Of a stretch of 64,000 bases of DNA, positions 47,880-59,104 are shown piece by piece. Positions within the stretch are counted from its first letter, which is position 1; every line of letters starts with the position of its first letter. The position numbers were made by a program, and so were the translations under genes. Source of the stretch: Plectrocnemia conspersa (lineage: Eukaryota > Arthropoda > Insecta > Trichoptera > Polycentropodidae); NCBI GenBank assembly GCA_009617715.1, contig VTFK01000303.1, positions 270,683 through 334,682 on the forward strand, written 5' to 3'. The notes under the pieces were generated by a model that saw only the letters and a program-made list of their open reading frames with translations, was not told the origin of the DNA and searched no databases.

Positions 47880-48075
47880 ACTTTTATAAAATCATTAGCG
47901 TCCGCGCGTTAATTGTGAATTATTATTCGATCATTTTTTCATCTGACGTATTTACATTGATGTAATTGGATGTGTTTGTGTGTCTGTTTTTTGTTCATTG
48001 TTGATAATCGAAAAAATTAAACGGGATTCGAACGAGAGTTATCTGTTATAATAGACTATTAATCATTACACCTTT
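47880..48075 (-). mobile_element. tRNA-like SINE candidate
   Basis: The minus strand has an A-box-like GGTGTAATGATT (complement of 48061-48072) and a strong B box GTTCGAATCCCG (complement of 48022-48033), spaced as in a tRNA-derived polymerase III promoter. The T-stem bases do not pair, so it is not a functional tRNA. The body runs toward about 47880 (ACGCGCGT words). No second copy is seen in the window, and the 3' end is a guess. Confidence 0.45.
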
Positions 48076-48079
48076 TTCG

Positions 48080-49315
48080 TTGGCGACCCACTAACAAACG
48101 ACTGGATACTCGATCAAAAGTATCCGAGCAAGCTGTCCGAACAATTTATTATGAAATTGTGATTTATTGCTATTTTAAACCATAAAATAAACAATTTAAT
48201 AAAATAAAATATTTTTTAGCATTTAAGAAATACAGTTTTGAACGTTAATAATATTTTTTACAATTATTTAATAATATTTAAAAAAAATGGATTTTTATGG
48301 TTACAATAAAAAAACTGTTTTAGAACAATGAGTCGTTATTTATGTAATGTATTTTATTATATTTAAATAATATTTCTTATTAGGTAGAAATCACGTTTAT
48401 GATAATTGTTTATCCATGCTTTCAACGGGCTCAAAAAGATATCAAATAAAAAACACAATCTTTAATAAAATGTTAACAATCACCGAGCAAATGGACTTTC
48501 GTTCCATCACTTAACCAAAACATCTACATCTATATTTCAAAAAATAAATCATCCATCATTAACAACAACAAAAAACGAGAGGCAAAACTGTACACTCACC
48601 TTCATCACACGATACTTCCATACAGGGCCGTCTGAAAGTACAATATATACAAACAAATATAGCTTTATTTTTTTATTTTATTTTTATTAATTTGCAACTT
48701 GATGCAATATTTAAAAATTAAACAACATAAAAAATTGGCGAATGAATACAAACTAATCCCAAAGCACCCATTTTGACGTGCCCGAAATGAAGATCTCTCA
48801 TATAGATACATCATATACCCACAACGCAAGATGATGAATTTAATATTTAAAAATAATCTCACTCGTAGCTTGAAGAGGGTCTTTTTTATTATTATTTTTT
48901 GTTATCTATAGAGATCATCCATTAAATTGCTACACGAAACATATTAAGGTAGCAACAAAGTAAATATGTTAATGTGTTGAAGCTTTCGAGGATAATGGTG
49001 AGGTGTTTTAGGTGATGAACAAAAAACGTTTTAATTTTTTATTGTCATGATGGATGATGTTTGAATGTAGACGACCGTTTTGTCCGAACGATTTGTCGAT
49101 TTAATTATAATATAAAACTATTGTATATTAAATTATAAATAGCATAATATTTTCACAATACATTTTTCACTTTTATGTGATTATTTTATAGCTTTAAATT
49201 TTAATATACATATACGTGTACATGTACCATATTTATTTATAATAATGGTACTGGTTACATAAAAATATATTTTTATCTTGTAAAATAATGTTTATTATTA
49301 AATTATCAGTATCAA
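48080..49315. other. AT-rich DNA, no gene seen
   Basis: The frame at 48665-48862 is AT-driven. There is no repeat partner or motif. Confidence 0.5.
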
Positions 49316-49317
49316 TA

Positions 49318-49500
49318 AAATTGTCGGCACCACTTGCAATTATTGCAACAAAATTATTCGCAAGAAATTTTTAAAAGCTAGTAAGACGATTTGCTTTATT
49401 TGCGACCTTTGAGGATTTGCCACGGATATCATCCCTGCGCCAGCTTCTCCACCACTGCTCGGAGAAAACATCTCGCTATTTATCGTCTGTCACAATTTAA
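49318..49500 (+). repeat. Two dispersed repeat segments, one with a Cys-pair frame
   Basis: Segment 49320-49365 resembles 57159-57205 (ATTGTCGGCACCAC against ATTGTCGGGACCAC, then ATTGCAA and AATTATTTCG-like words). Its frame reads TCNYCNKIIRKKF then TICFICD, two C-x2-C pairs like a small zinc finger of a retrotransposon ORF1. Segment 49425-49500 matches 12640-12720 (CATCCCTGCGCCAGCTTCTC). Both are fragments of unclassified elements. Confidence 0.45.
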
Positions 49501-49504
49501 TAAA

Positions 49505-50375
49505 ACCCTATCTAGATTCCAAGCGTCTCACTGGCTACGAAGTCACACCCCTATGGTTCTCAAACCTTAAAAATATTTACGTGTAATTTTTAACGTTTTT
49601 ATTAATTATATAGTAAACGAGCAAAATCGGGATTTAAATTTTTTTTCCTTAACTGCGTAAAACGAATACCGTGCAAATCAAGGGATAAGTGTATAATATA
49701 AAAATAAGGATTTGTTGTAAACTCCTTTTATTCCTTGATTATATATAAGGGGGTGGATTATATATATTATATTTTAGATCAACAGAAAAATTAAAAAAGG
49801 CTTTTCATGATTTCTTTATATAATACAAAAAAATATTACATGTTAACGGTTCAAGATTTAAATTGATCCTTTCTGATTTTCACATCTAGTGTATTAAAAT
49901 ATATACCAATATACCACATATGTTTTTGAAATAAGTTTGTAATGCAAACTATTTTATAGATACATACACACAATACTAAAAATAATGTCTATTATTAGAA
50001 TTTTTATAAAAAATAGCTGTTATTATTAGTTTACATTTAAAAATAGTTTAGAAATTTCTAAATAGCTTCAAAATACATTATATAAATCAGTTTTAAGTTA
50101 AATCACACAATTTTTTTCTACCCACTGATTTTAAATCAAACTTCTCAAAAACCAGTCCAGTGTATTAATCAAAGGTCGGGTGCGTTTTTTGTTACATAAT
50201 ACATCAAATCTAAATTTACATCTCAAACTTGATCGCTCAAACCAAAAAAACGTAAACAATGAGCCCAACCCTTTTCAACGAATCAATTAGCATAAAATAA
50301 CAATTCCTCAAAACGTAACGGGCTAAAGATAAATCGTTCACAGGTCAATATATCTACCGTATCCTTCAAATTAAA
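49505..50375. other. AT-rich DNA, no gene seen
   Basis: The stretch is low in complexity with many AAAT/TTTA runs. Nothing is recognisable. Confidence 0.5.
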
Positions 50376-50379
50376 GTTG

Positions 50380-50870
50380 CATGAATGGATCTGTAATGTA
50401 GATCTATTTTCGCCGCCGAAACTGGGGCATGTATAATAGTTTTAAAACTGGCCTCAACTGATTTCCACCTGCATCAATCAATCTCTTTGCCTCACTAAGC
50501 AGACACAAAGCAGATAAAGACAATCCTAAAATGAAAGCAAGGTATTTGGAACACATGAAGAGTGGCTCGGTTCGAATTCCGTTTGAAGTGCCGTCCGATT
50601 TCGTGCCAAACTCGAAACCCAAGATTGGACTAATTAATAGGCACAGTGGTTTCATTTGGCTTTGGGGGTTCTACAAAGGTCCAATCAAGTGTTGTGCAAC
50701 ATTTAGAAATTCGAATGCAACTGCCACAAAGCGATCGAACGAAGCCATTGTCTGCCCTTCGCAGACCAATTAAGTTCTACTTTGGCTCCGTTGACCGAAC
50801 ACAACTCCGATAAAAGTGAATTGATTTCAACCCTTAACTCTCAGTTACACCAAGTTGAGTAACACTGTCT
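50380..50870. other. Balanced-composition block with frames on both strands
   Basis: Frames of 83 codons (minus, 50404-50655) and 80 codons (plus, 50531-50773) overlap. Both look protein-like in composition but neither is recognised, and no splice sites frame them. The block is single-copy in the window. A regulatory element or an old relic are equally possible. Confidence 0.3.
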
Positions 50871-51300
50871 TTTTTTGTTCGTAATATCTTACTTCAGGCT
50901 AGCAATTCATCTGCTACAATATCGGTTAGGCTAGTCATAAAACAAAATGATAATATATTCAATAGCCTGAGAATAAATTGATCCTAACCAAAAAATAGTT
51001 TGAAAAAAGTTACAATCATTAAAATTACAAAAAAAAAAATTGTACATACAAATAATTACACAGAAAGCATTACAAATGACAGAAGTACACACGCAATAAA
51101 TTTAACACTGCAGTAATAGCAAATTGTATGTATTTAATTACATAAAATAATAATTAAAATTGATTATTAAAAAATATTTTTTTCTTTGAAATGTATTATA
51201 AATTTCCATTGGTATAGCAAAAAAAATATATGTGACATGAATAATATATCAATTTATTGACAGCTGACAGCTAATTTGTGCTCAGTTTGGTTTGCCATTT

Positions 51301-51695
51301 CAACGCTTACAAATTGTGCAAATTTATTTCGAAAATCATGGTTCAGTTTTGTTCAGCGATGAGGCTCATTCTTAGTTGAAAGTAAAAATGCCGCATTTGG
51401 AGCGCAGAAAATATATAATCCATTATTGAGACCCCGTTACATCCGTTATAATTTAACACCTTTGGCTTAATTTTTGTGTGGATATGTGAAGTCGCAACGC
51501 CGATAAACCAGAGCCGATGGACGACTTGCAAGCCAACATTCGCCTCTTTATTTTATCAATATACTACCCCAGCTGCTCGAAAAAGTGGTCGAAAATTGGA
51601 CTACAAGATTGCGCTTTATTCGAGCCAGATGCGGCGCTCATTTGTCAGAAATCATATTTTAACACTAATGGCATAAAATTGTCTTTCCAATAAAG
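51301..51695 (+). pseudogene. Mariner-like transposase relic, twice internally deleted
   Basis: From 51301 one frame reads QRLQIVQIYFENHGSV, the N-terminal helix of mariner transposases, joined directly to LFSDEAHS, the box holding the first catalytic Asp. A second frame from 51417 gives NLTPLA (stop) FLCGYVKSQ, matching DLTPLDYFLWGYVK with the last catalytic Asp changed to Ala and the Tyr to a stop. Then come DKPEPMDDLQANIR and LLEKVVENWTTRLRFIRA...GAHLSEIIF, the C-terminal tail. Two internal deletions and frameshifts make it dead. No inverted termini were identified. Confidence 0.88.
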
Positions 51696-51834
51696 TCAAT
51701 ACCATGGCCTTTGCCGCAATTTTTATGTGATTTATTTCATTTTAAAGTTATATACCTCAAAAAAAAACTCTTTAAATTATGATTCATTGCTTTTTTTAAT
51801 TTTTACTAATATCAAAATTGTTTCGCAGATCCTC

Positions 51835-52115
51835 GGTAATGGCTACGCTGACACCAGTTTAAGAACCGCCGTCTTAAAGAATCACGATCGCGTCCTCTTT
51901 TGATACCTGTTAGTCAGGACGTCCGTAATAGCCGATTCGCCTGTGGCTGTCGCCATCTGGCGCCATACGCTGGTGTTGCACATCGATCTGTTTAATATCA
52001 GCTACGAGGTTCGTATCATTTATTTTTTATACATATTTGTAGCATCTGTTTATTGTGTTTTTTGTGTATTGTAATACCTTCTTCGGTCACGATGGTCTTA
52101 ATTTAATTTAAATAA
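51835..52115 (+). repeat. Dispersed repeat, likely non-LTR 3' end, copy 1
   Basis: It shares with 62390-62620 the words CGTCCTCTT, CTATGGCTGTCGCCATC/CTGTGGCTGTCGCCATC, ACGCTGG, TTTAATATCAG and a T-rich tail with TATTGTAATACC. The copy at 62.4 kb directly follows a reverse-transcriptase relic, suggesting this is that family's 3' untranslated region, left behind by 5' truncation as is usual for non-LTR insertion. Confidence 0.6.
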
Positions 52116-52117
52116 AT

Positions 52118-52675
52118 AAATTATTTAATCCCTCAAATAAAAATGAGAAATTATAAATGTTCATAAGGTTACGCTCCGTTACTCCACGGTACCTCACAAG
52201 ATTTTTCATCTCAGTAACTTGAGGGTTAACTGCGACCGGAAAGCAGCCGCTTAATAATTGGCTCCGAGTTACGAAACGACATAACGAACACCCCGTGACG
52301 CATTTCATACTTCAATTAAAGCAAAGTGCATTAAAGTTCAGGCAATGATAGTAGCCATCTCGGCTCTGAGTAGTTATCTAACTACTACGACTTTGCTCGC
52401 ACACCGGGGACGGGGCAGCAGACGAATTAACATCATAAACACATCTAAACGTACAAATTTACACCTCACGGGTATTTATGTATTCAAAGGATGTCGTTTA
52501 TTAGCGTTGATTTGAATATTAGTTAATAATAATGAGTATAATAATATACTCTAGACAGGGCCGACATTTTATATTGTTCAGTAACCTAGACTTTTTAGAA
52601 TTTAAATTTGTATTTTATAATATTATTGAATGCACACTCGTATGGAAGAGTGAAGTAAATAGAAACACGAGCTAG
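52118..52675. other. Balanced segment at 52.14-52.47 kb, otherwise AT-rich
   Basis: A 66-codon minus frame (52108-52308) has a C-x-x-C start but is unrecognised. The segment is single-copy in the window. Confidence 0.3.
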
Positions 52676-52679
52676 AAAA

Positions 52680-53155
52680 TTAAATTATTTCGTCGACGGT
52701 CGATGGTCGATGGTCGATGGCGACGTCTAAATACGAGTTGGCCGATATCGCATGAAAAGCAATAAATGAAGTAATTTCGCTAAACACATAATAGTGCGCG
52801 GGGTCGAACGTGATCAGATATCGAGCACGACACGTCTCCGAGTGTTTGCGTTGCTCCAAGGAAATGTCGGACACGTTGCGAACAATGGCGTTCGCGGAAA
52901 CGCGATCAATCTGCATCGCGTATGATTTTCAGCACGAAGGGTCCCTTGGAGGCTTCGCCCTGGTCCCGCCCGCGGCCCCACCCCCGCCGGACGCCGGAAG
53001 TGGCTTGTTACCACGGCCGCTATCGAAGCCCCTGCCGGCTTAACCTCTTCGCTGTCGGAAGCTATGGCTCCGCCGCATTGCACGGAAACGCGTGCGAGCG
53101 ATTTGGATTAGGAAAAAAATCAATTTATGAAAATAGCACGCTTCCACTTTAGTTC
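52680..53155. other. CpG-rich block with open frames; possible exon
   Basis: It is the most GC- and CpG-rich stretch in the window. A short GGTCGATGGTCGATGG tandem lies at its left edge. ATTTTCAG at 52925-52932 could be a 3' splice site. Downstream all three plus frames stay open for 35-72 codons, one of them Pro-rich and ending at 53041. A minus-strand frame of 89 codons also spans it. I recognise none. A terminal exon, a promoter CpG block or a conserved element are all possible. Confidence 0.3.
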
Positions 53156-53453
53156 AACGTCATCCTCTTTTTCCACGCTCATTCAGAGTATATATGAAAA
53201 TTATGAAATACACAGAAGCTTTGACTTCATATAGTCAGTTCTAATTCCATAAATGCATTAGACTTAAGAGCTTTGAGAGACAATTGCGATAATAATCAGG
53301 TGGACTGACCTCCTACCTGGGCAGTCTCAAGTGATATTCTCTTTCAACTTTAACTTTTCTTTGAGATAGGAGTTGAAAAGTAAAACTATCGATGAGAAAA
53401 AATTGCTCCCAGACACTTTGCATACTTGTACTTTTATTAAAAGACACGGTATA

Positions 53454-53499
53454 TATCATACCTTAGTATTTAACTAACGTTAAATACTAAGGTATGATA
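53454..53499. repeat. Perfect 21-bp palindrome with 4-bp centre
   Basis: The arms 53454-53474 and 53479-53499 are exact reverse complements (each contains TACCTTAGTATTTAAC or its complement) around TAAC. Transcribed, it would form a very stable hairpin. It has no matching copy in the window, no flanking duplication that I can see and no T-run that would suggest a terminator. Confidence 0.9.
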
Positions 53500-53545
53500 C
53501 ACCTAAAATTTTAAGCTCAAATTTATTAAACATATTTGCAGTAAA

Positions 53546-53656
53546 CCGTATAGGTCGTACGTAGTTGCTTCGATAGTAGGTCTTCGGTTGCGTCGATAAA
53601 TAAAATGTACAAGTCGTATGTAGTCGTTGCCATAGTAAATTTTCGGTTGCGCTGGT
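53546..53656 (+). repeat. Two-copy tandem duplication, about 62-bp period
   Basis: GTCGTACGTAGTTGCTTCGATAGTA...TTCGGTTGCG at about 53551-53592 recurs as GTCGTATGTAGTCGTTGCCATAGTA...TTCGGTTGCG at about 53613-53653. The two copies differ at several positions. No coding role is evident. Confidence 0.7.
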
Positions 53657-53659
53657 AAC

Positions 53660-55055
53660 TTTTGAGCGCATTTCATTTAAGTGATTGCTAAAATAAGAAG
53701 CTAGTATACCGACTATGCACGTGTGACGTGTTTCTAGACAGCTGCTAGGTTCGTGGGCACAGTTCGCAGGACTTCAGACGCAGGTCTGGTGTGTCTCTTG
53801 ACAATAATAATCACAAAATAATATATGGTAGCTAAAAAAACGCGTTTTGTAAATGAATAGCATTTTTTACAAACAAATTTATTTTTATTAGCTTTGATTT
53901 AAAATATTCAGGAAAGGCTGTATCTGCCAATGGAAATTAATTTGTAAAATAATAATGTAAAATAAATTTGTTATTGGAAAAATACTTTTCATTTATAAAA
54001 CATCCTTTCTTCTGGGTAATATTTTTAAAATCATATTAAACCAGTACCTTGTATTAAATTTTAAATGATGTTTTATTTATAAAAATATAATCCAAACATA
54101 ATGATGACCCAAATACGCAAAATAACGTTTAATTATTATTTGAAATTAATTGTATAAAAATGTGTAATTAAAATAGCAAATTATGCTTGACTTCTTAAAG
54201 CATTAACAGCCGCAGCCTATTGGTCAATTTAGATTGGTATACAAAGAGTTCAGTAGTGATAATACTAGAGCGGTTGTCTGTTGAACGATTGTTGAGTGTA
54301 TAAAATCTATAAAAAATCTATGAGATTTATAATCTAAAGTCCTGATAAAATTTCGCAATAATTAAATAATAACAAAAAATCTCCTTTACGATTTTAAGCT
54401 TCTTTTTATACAAGGTTTTAATAAAAATCTTTTCATTAAATGAAATATTCTTGTAGATAAACACTACATTCTGCAAAAAATGTATAATAACATTATTTTA
54501 GATTAGCGTACTGTTCAGTGTGCTAAAGCGCTTTATATATACACGCTGTAATAAATTAATTTTCATAACGTAACCGAGTAGTATTTTATTAAAAGTAATA
54601 CTACCCCTAACATACTTTATAACTGTGTCTGTTACCGCTTAAAATTTAATATCTTGCTTATATACTATAATTTATTGTCAGAATTTCAATACGAGTATTT
54701 TACTTATTTAAATTTTCGATTGATAAGTCTTTTTACCCCAAAATTATGGTATATCAAAAATAAAATCCAACGCGTGTGTTCGCTGATTTTCGATAACGAC
54801 TACATTTTCCAAATAATTACTCTCAAACAAATTTTAAGAGGGAAGACAAGAAAAAAATTACACAGCACACACATAAATTAAACGCCTAATTAGTATCATC
54901 ACTCTCGAGTGCTCTGAAGAAAACGGGAGTTCAACAAGCAGCCGCTGCTTTTTTATGTAAATAATGTAGTATTTTTCACTGCGTCGGTAATTAGCGGTCT
55001 TGTTTTCGGGAATTGTATTATATTATAATAATAATAAAATAAAAAGACGCATAAT
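53660..55055. other. AT-rich DNA, no gene seen
   Basis: The 75-codon frame at 54654-54881 is AT-driven and unrecognised. No repeat partner is visible. Confidence 0.5.
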
Positions 55056-55059
55056 AAAC

Positions 55060-55330
55060 CATCATCGGGAGCGTTCAAATTTTACGATGTTTTAATTAAA
55101 ACCCCATAAACCCGGAGGCCCCTTCTCCATCTTGCATGATAATTAGGTTCGTTAATTAGCCGGCTTCTTTCGTGGGCGTCGGCCGGTGTGATCACATCCC
55201 ATGAAAATTGTGATGAAACAATGGTGGCTTTGGCCAATGGCAGGGTATGGTAAGTGGGCTCTCCTTGCTACGTTACCAATTATAAAAAAACGCCTATTAT
55301 TCTGAAAGGGGCCCTAAACGAACTCATAAC
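55060..55330. other. GC-richer island with GGCCAATGGCAGG core
   Basis: Balanced to GC-rich over 55085-55320. It is non-repetitive in the window and has no coding frame. It contains GCTTTGGCCAATGGCAGGG and homeodomain-like AATTAG/TTAATTAG words. A conserved regulatory element is plausible but untested. Confidence 0.35.
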
Positions 55331-55334
55331 TTGA

Positions 55335-55920
55335 GATTCACATCTATACGCGTCGGTGGAGATACAGAAAAAAACTGAGAACACTTTTAGTGACGTGTTT
55401 TTCAGATATACAGACTATTGTAATGTCAGGATGTGATGTAAGTACGTATGCTTCAAAAAATATGTGACCTATTAACATAATTTGTTTTGGGTACAAATAT
55501 TTTTTAAATAATTTTTGTTTTATTCATATTCATCTACTTTATAAATGAATATGGATATATTTCTATGGTTCTACGATAACTTTCAAGTTACGATTAGTGA
55601 TAACATTACATTTTAACTTTATTTATTATATATGTAGAACTATACCAATAATTAAAATAGTTTTTATTTTATGTAAATAATAATATTAATTAAAAATTTA
55701 AATAACCAATTCTATACTAAGAAGTAGAAAAATTAAACACAAATGCCCATAAGTTAGTGAATTTCTACTCACAGCTACAATCATTAGTTAAAGAAGTTTT
55801 TGCGCCACTTAATACAATTTTTGTATATTCAATTTTAAACTGCTATTTTATTTTAAGAAAAATTAATACAAATTTTATTTGATCGCAAAAATTTTTTATT
55901 ATCTATTCGGGATAGAAAGA
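55335..55920. other. AT-rich DNA, no gene seen
   Basis: No gene, motif or repeat partner is visible before the region of repeated TGTAATTTT words. Confidence 0.45.
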
Positions 55921-55924
55921 ATAT

Positions 55925-56890
55925 ATACAAAGAAAAAAATACACGTGATAAAATTACATAGCAAAAATTACACATGGAAAGAATTACAGAAGAAAAAAAA
56001 TACACAAGTTCACACCGCAGTAATATCAGACTGTATGTATTTTCTCAATAATATATATACAAATATTTATTTATAAATATATTATATATTATATTGGTTG
56101 AAGAAAAATAAATACCTAATAAAAAAGAATCTTAGTAAAAATAATTAATATGGCGTTCTTTCTTAAACTTTACCCTATAAAATAAATAAAAATTAAAGAG
56201 CTTAATAAATAATATAAATAAAGAAATATTAAGGGAGTTTAATTAATAAATAATCGTAAAATTTATTTGAATGTATTAATTTTTGTACATTTTTGTATAT
56301 AAATTACTTTTTAATTTGAGCAATCATGTCACGCAGTCTTTAATTCGTCTCAAAATTTGCGTTCGGAGCGGAAAACGCTTGCTTTCTCAAAGCTACTCTC
56401 GGCCGATTAGTCGTAGCTCCGCTTGGTATGAGCTCAGCTGAATATTTGTTTTTTCACGTCATTGTCGAACACATATGGATTCATCTAAAAATATTGCTAC
56501 ATATTCTTATATTTGTAATAGTTTTATAAAATAAATAAAGCTTAAATATAAAAAAATAAATTATAAATTATAAATACTCTATAAAAATTAAAAATAGTGA
56601 AATTACTAAATAAATTTAAAAACAATATATATTTTTATTTAAAATTATTTTCTATTACCAATAGATAATATGTAAAAATAAAATATGCATTTTTGTTCCG
56701 CTTTTGATATTTTATTAGCACAGCAAAATTTTTAAGTCGTGAGTAATTCTTTCCATGTGCAATTTATTATTTGTGTAAATTTTGCTATGTAATTTATGAC
56801 ATGTAATTTTTTCTTCAAATAATTATTTTTGTGTAATTTTTTTCTTGTGAAATTTTGTCACTCGTATTTTGTATTTTCATCACGTAACAA
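55925..56890. repeat. Inverted clusters of TGTAATTTT-type words
   Basis: The left cluster (about 55925-56010) carries the complement strand of the right cluster (about 56735-56890). Shared in order are GTAATTCTTTCCATGTG, TTTGCTATGTAATTT and TCACGTG-like words. The right cluster repeats a unit of about 14 bp, TGTAATTTTTTC, four to five times. A weaker relative of the left cluster is at 51040-51130. It overlaps the left arm of the larger inverted structure. Confidence 0.55.
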
Positions 56891-57591
56891 TTCCAAATAC
56901 TCATTTATTTAAACTTATACTATGTATCTATTTATTTTCTTCACTAGTGTTCAAACAGTAAACACCTATACATTAAATTTACCATTATAAATTTTCTCTT
57001 CTAGTTTTCAAATATTGATTTAATTGTATATAACATAAAACCTATTTTTTAATGTATGTATTTATATTTAGTTTTAATTTTTTTTTACATAATATCATAC
57101 ATTTTTTTTTAAACGATTATTTCTTTATATTAAATTCATAATTTATTTAAATTAGGCCATTGTCGGGACCACCCACAATCGTTGCAATGCAATTATTTCG
57201 TAAAACTAAGTACCATCTCTCGAACTTGCCTAGATATGTAGTTTATTATCATTGGCATAAGCAGACGATGTCGCATATCTGAGTGAATGGATACATTAAA
57301 CATTATCAAATAACAGTTTTAAAGCACAAAAAACAATGTATTCGTATAACTACCTCGAACAGGTACTAAACGCAGCATTCCCAGAATCCATATGTGTTCG
57401 ACAATGACGTAAAAAAACAAATATTCAACTGAACTCATACCAAGCGGAGCTACGACTAATCGACCGAGAGTAGCTTTTAAAGCTTGAGAAAGCAAGCGTC
57501 CGAACCTTCAAAAGTTCAACACAAATTTTGAGACGACTTGACGTGATTGCACAAATTAAAAAGTAATTTATATTAAAACATACAAAAATAA
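56283..57591. mobile_element. 1.3-kb structure with 200-bp inverted arms, unclassified
   Basis: The left arm 56283-56482 and right arm 57384-57591 are reverse complements with small gaps. They include an exact 28-bp stretch (56405-56432 against 57434-57461, core TAGTCGTAGCTCCGCTTGG). Both inner ends are at CATATGGATTC. The 900-bp middle is AT-rich and non-coding. Long terminal inverted repeats suggest a foldback-type DNA element, but no target duplication was found at the outer edges. A chance-inverted duplication is the alternative. Confidence 0.7.
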
Positions 57592-57599
57592 ATACTTCC

Positions 57600-59100
57600 G
57601 CCATATAATGAAAATAAATATAAAACACTAAATCGAATAAATATGTGCTACTCGAACTAATGATATTATTTATTTTTTTATCTTATAAAAGTGATTTTAT
57701 CCAATATTATTAATTTTATCTTATTGTATTTTATTAATTAAAATATTATTTTAAACTTATTAATTATTGTAAAGTGAAAAATAAATTGAATACCTATTTT
57801 TTAACTATATAATTATATTATCTTGAAAATTGTAATTATTTTAAAAAATATCACTTTAAAATATTTTATATTACCTTATATTTTTATTTTATATGTTATT
57901 TGGTCTTTTTATAATAGTTTTAATTAAGACTTTTAATAATATAAACATCGACATTTTTAACAGTAAAAATAACTTTGCTGTAGATTTAACTGTTAGTGTA
58001 ACATAATTAATTCGCTGTTGAACTTTATTAATAAATCCACTTAAATAACCCAGACTTCAATAATTTTATTTAATTAATTTTACACACTGCAATAAAAAAA
58101 CTATTGTGTTGTATATGTTTCGTATCATAAAATTAAACTTAAATAAACTGACCTACTTCTGCTTGGAATGTTTTGGCATCTTACAATATTATTGCCTTAA
58201 AATTTAATAATTAGGTGTTGTATGAGTTTGATAAATATATTATATATTATAAATAAGAATATAATAATGCAAGAAAACCACTAAAATATCTCAGCTGTAC
58301 ATTTGCATGCTGTGGCGTTTTAAATCACTACCTCGAATGCACCATTCGTTAAGTGTACTCACTTTGAATCTAAAACACCTTAAAACAACCACTCCAGTCA
58401 GTTGTAAAGCGTTCGGTGTCTGGTTTGCCTAGGAAAGCGGTCTCGACCGCTAATTTGTAAATGAACTAGAGTTGGAAAGGCAAGTGCAGGTCCAAGAACC
58501 TCTAGTTTTAATACGAAAATAAGTGAATGAGAATTAAGGAAACAAACAAGGCCCTTTGTCATCAAGTCAAGTGTGAATTGCTTGAGGCAACTCCGAAAAA
58601 TTGACGACATAATGACACCATAGAAGAGATATTTTGTTATTTTATTTATCACATTCCTATATCAAATTATACTTAATTAATCACACAGGGAATATTTAGT
58701 TACGGTAAATATATCACAGGATTATTTTTATTTTTACCTTAATTTTTTTTCTAACGCTAGATCAAAATAACAATAATTATACATAGGTGTAACCACGGCT
58801 TTTTCAAATATTATTTGAAGATCCCAAAATAATGATATAAATATAAGTCGTATTACTCAATGAATATCCGGAAAGAACGATACAATGATTTGAAAAATAA
58901 TTAATGTTTTACTATCAATGAACAACATCAAATAGTGTCCTGAATATGACCAATATACATATTTCACAACCCAATATAATAATTAAAAATATCCAATAAC
59001 TTTCGGCATGACCTTTATGTTGCATAACGTGATCCACGCATTTACCAATATTTACACACTGCCTGGTAAAAGAAAAAATCCGGTTTAATGTAATAAGCAT
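57600..59100. other. AT-rich DNA with a balanced segment at 58.38-58.62 kb
   Basis: The segment has an unrecognised 84-codon minus frame (58398-58652). The rest is AT-rich with no gene. Confidence 0.45.
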
Positions 59101-59104
59101 TCTC

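Noticed and set aside
48022..48072. tRNA gene on the minus strand
   Set aside because: A and B boxes are present but the T stem does not pair and no acceptor stem is found.
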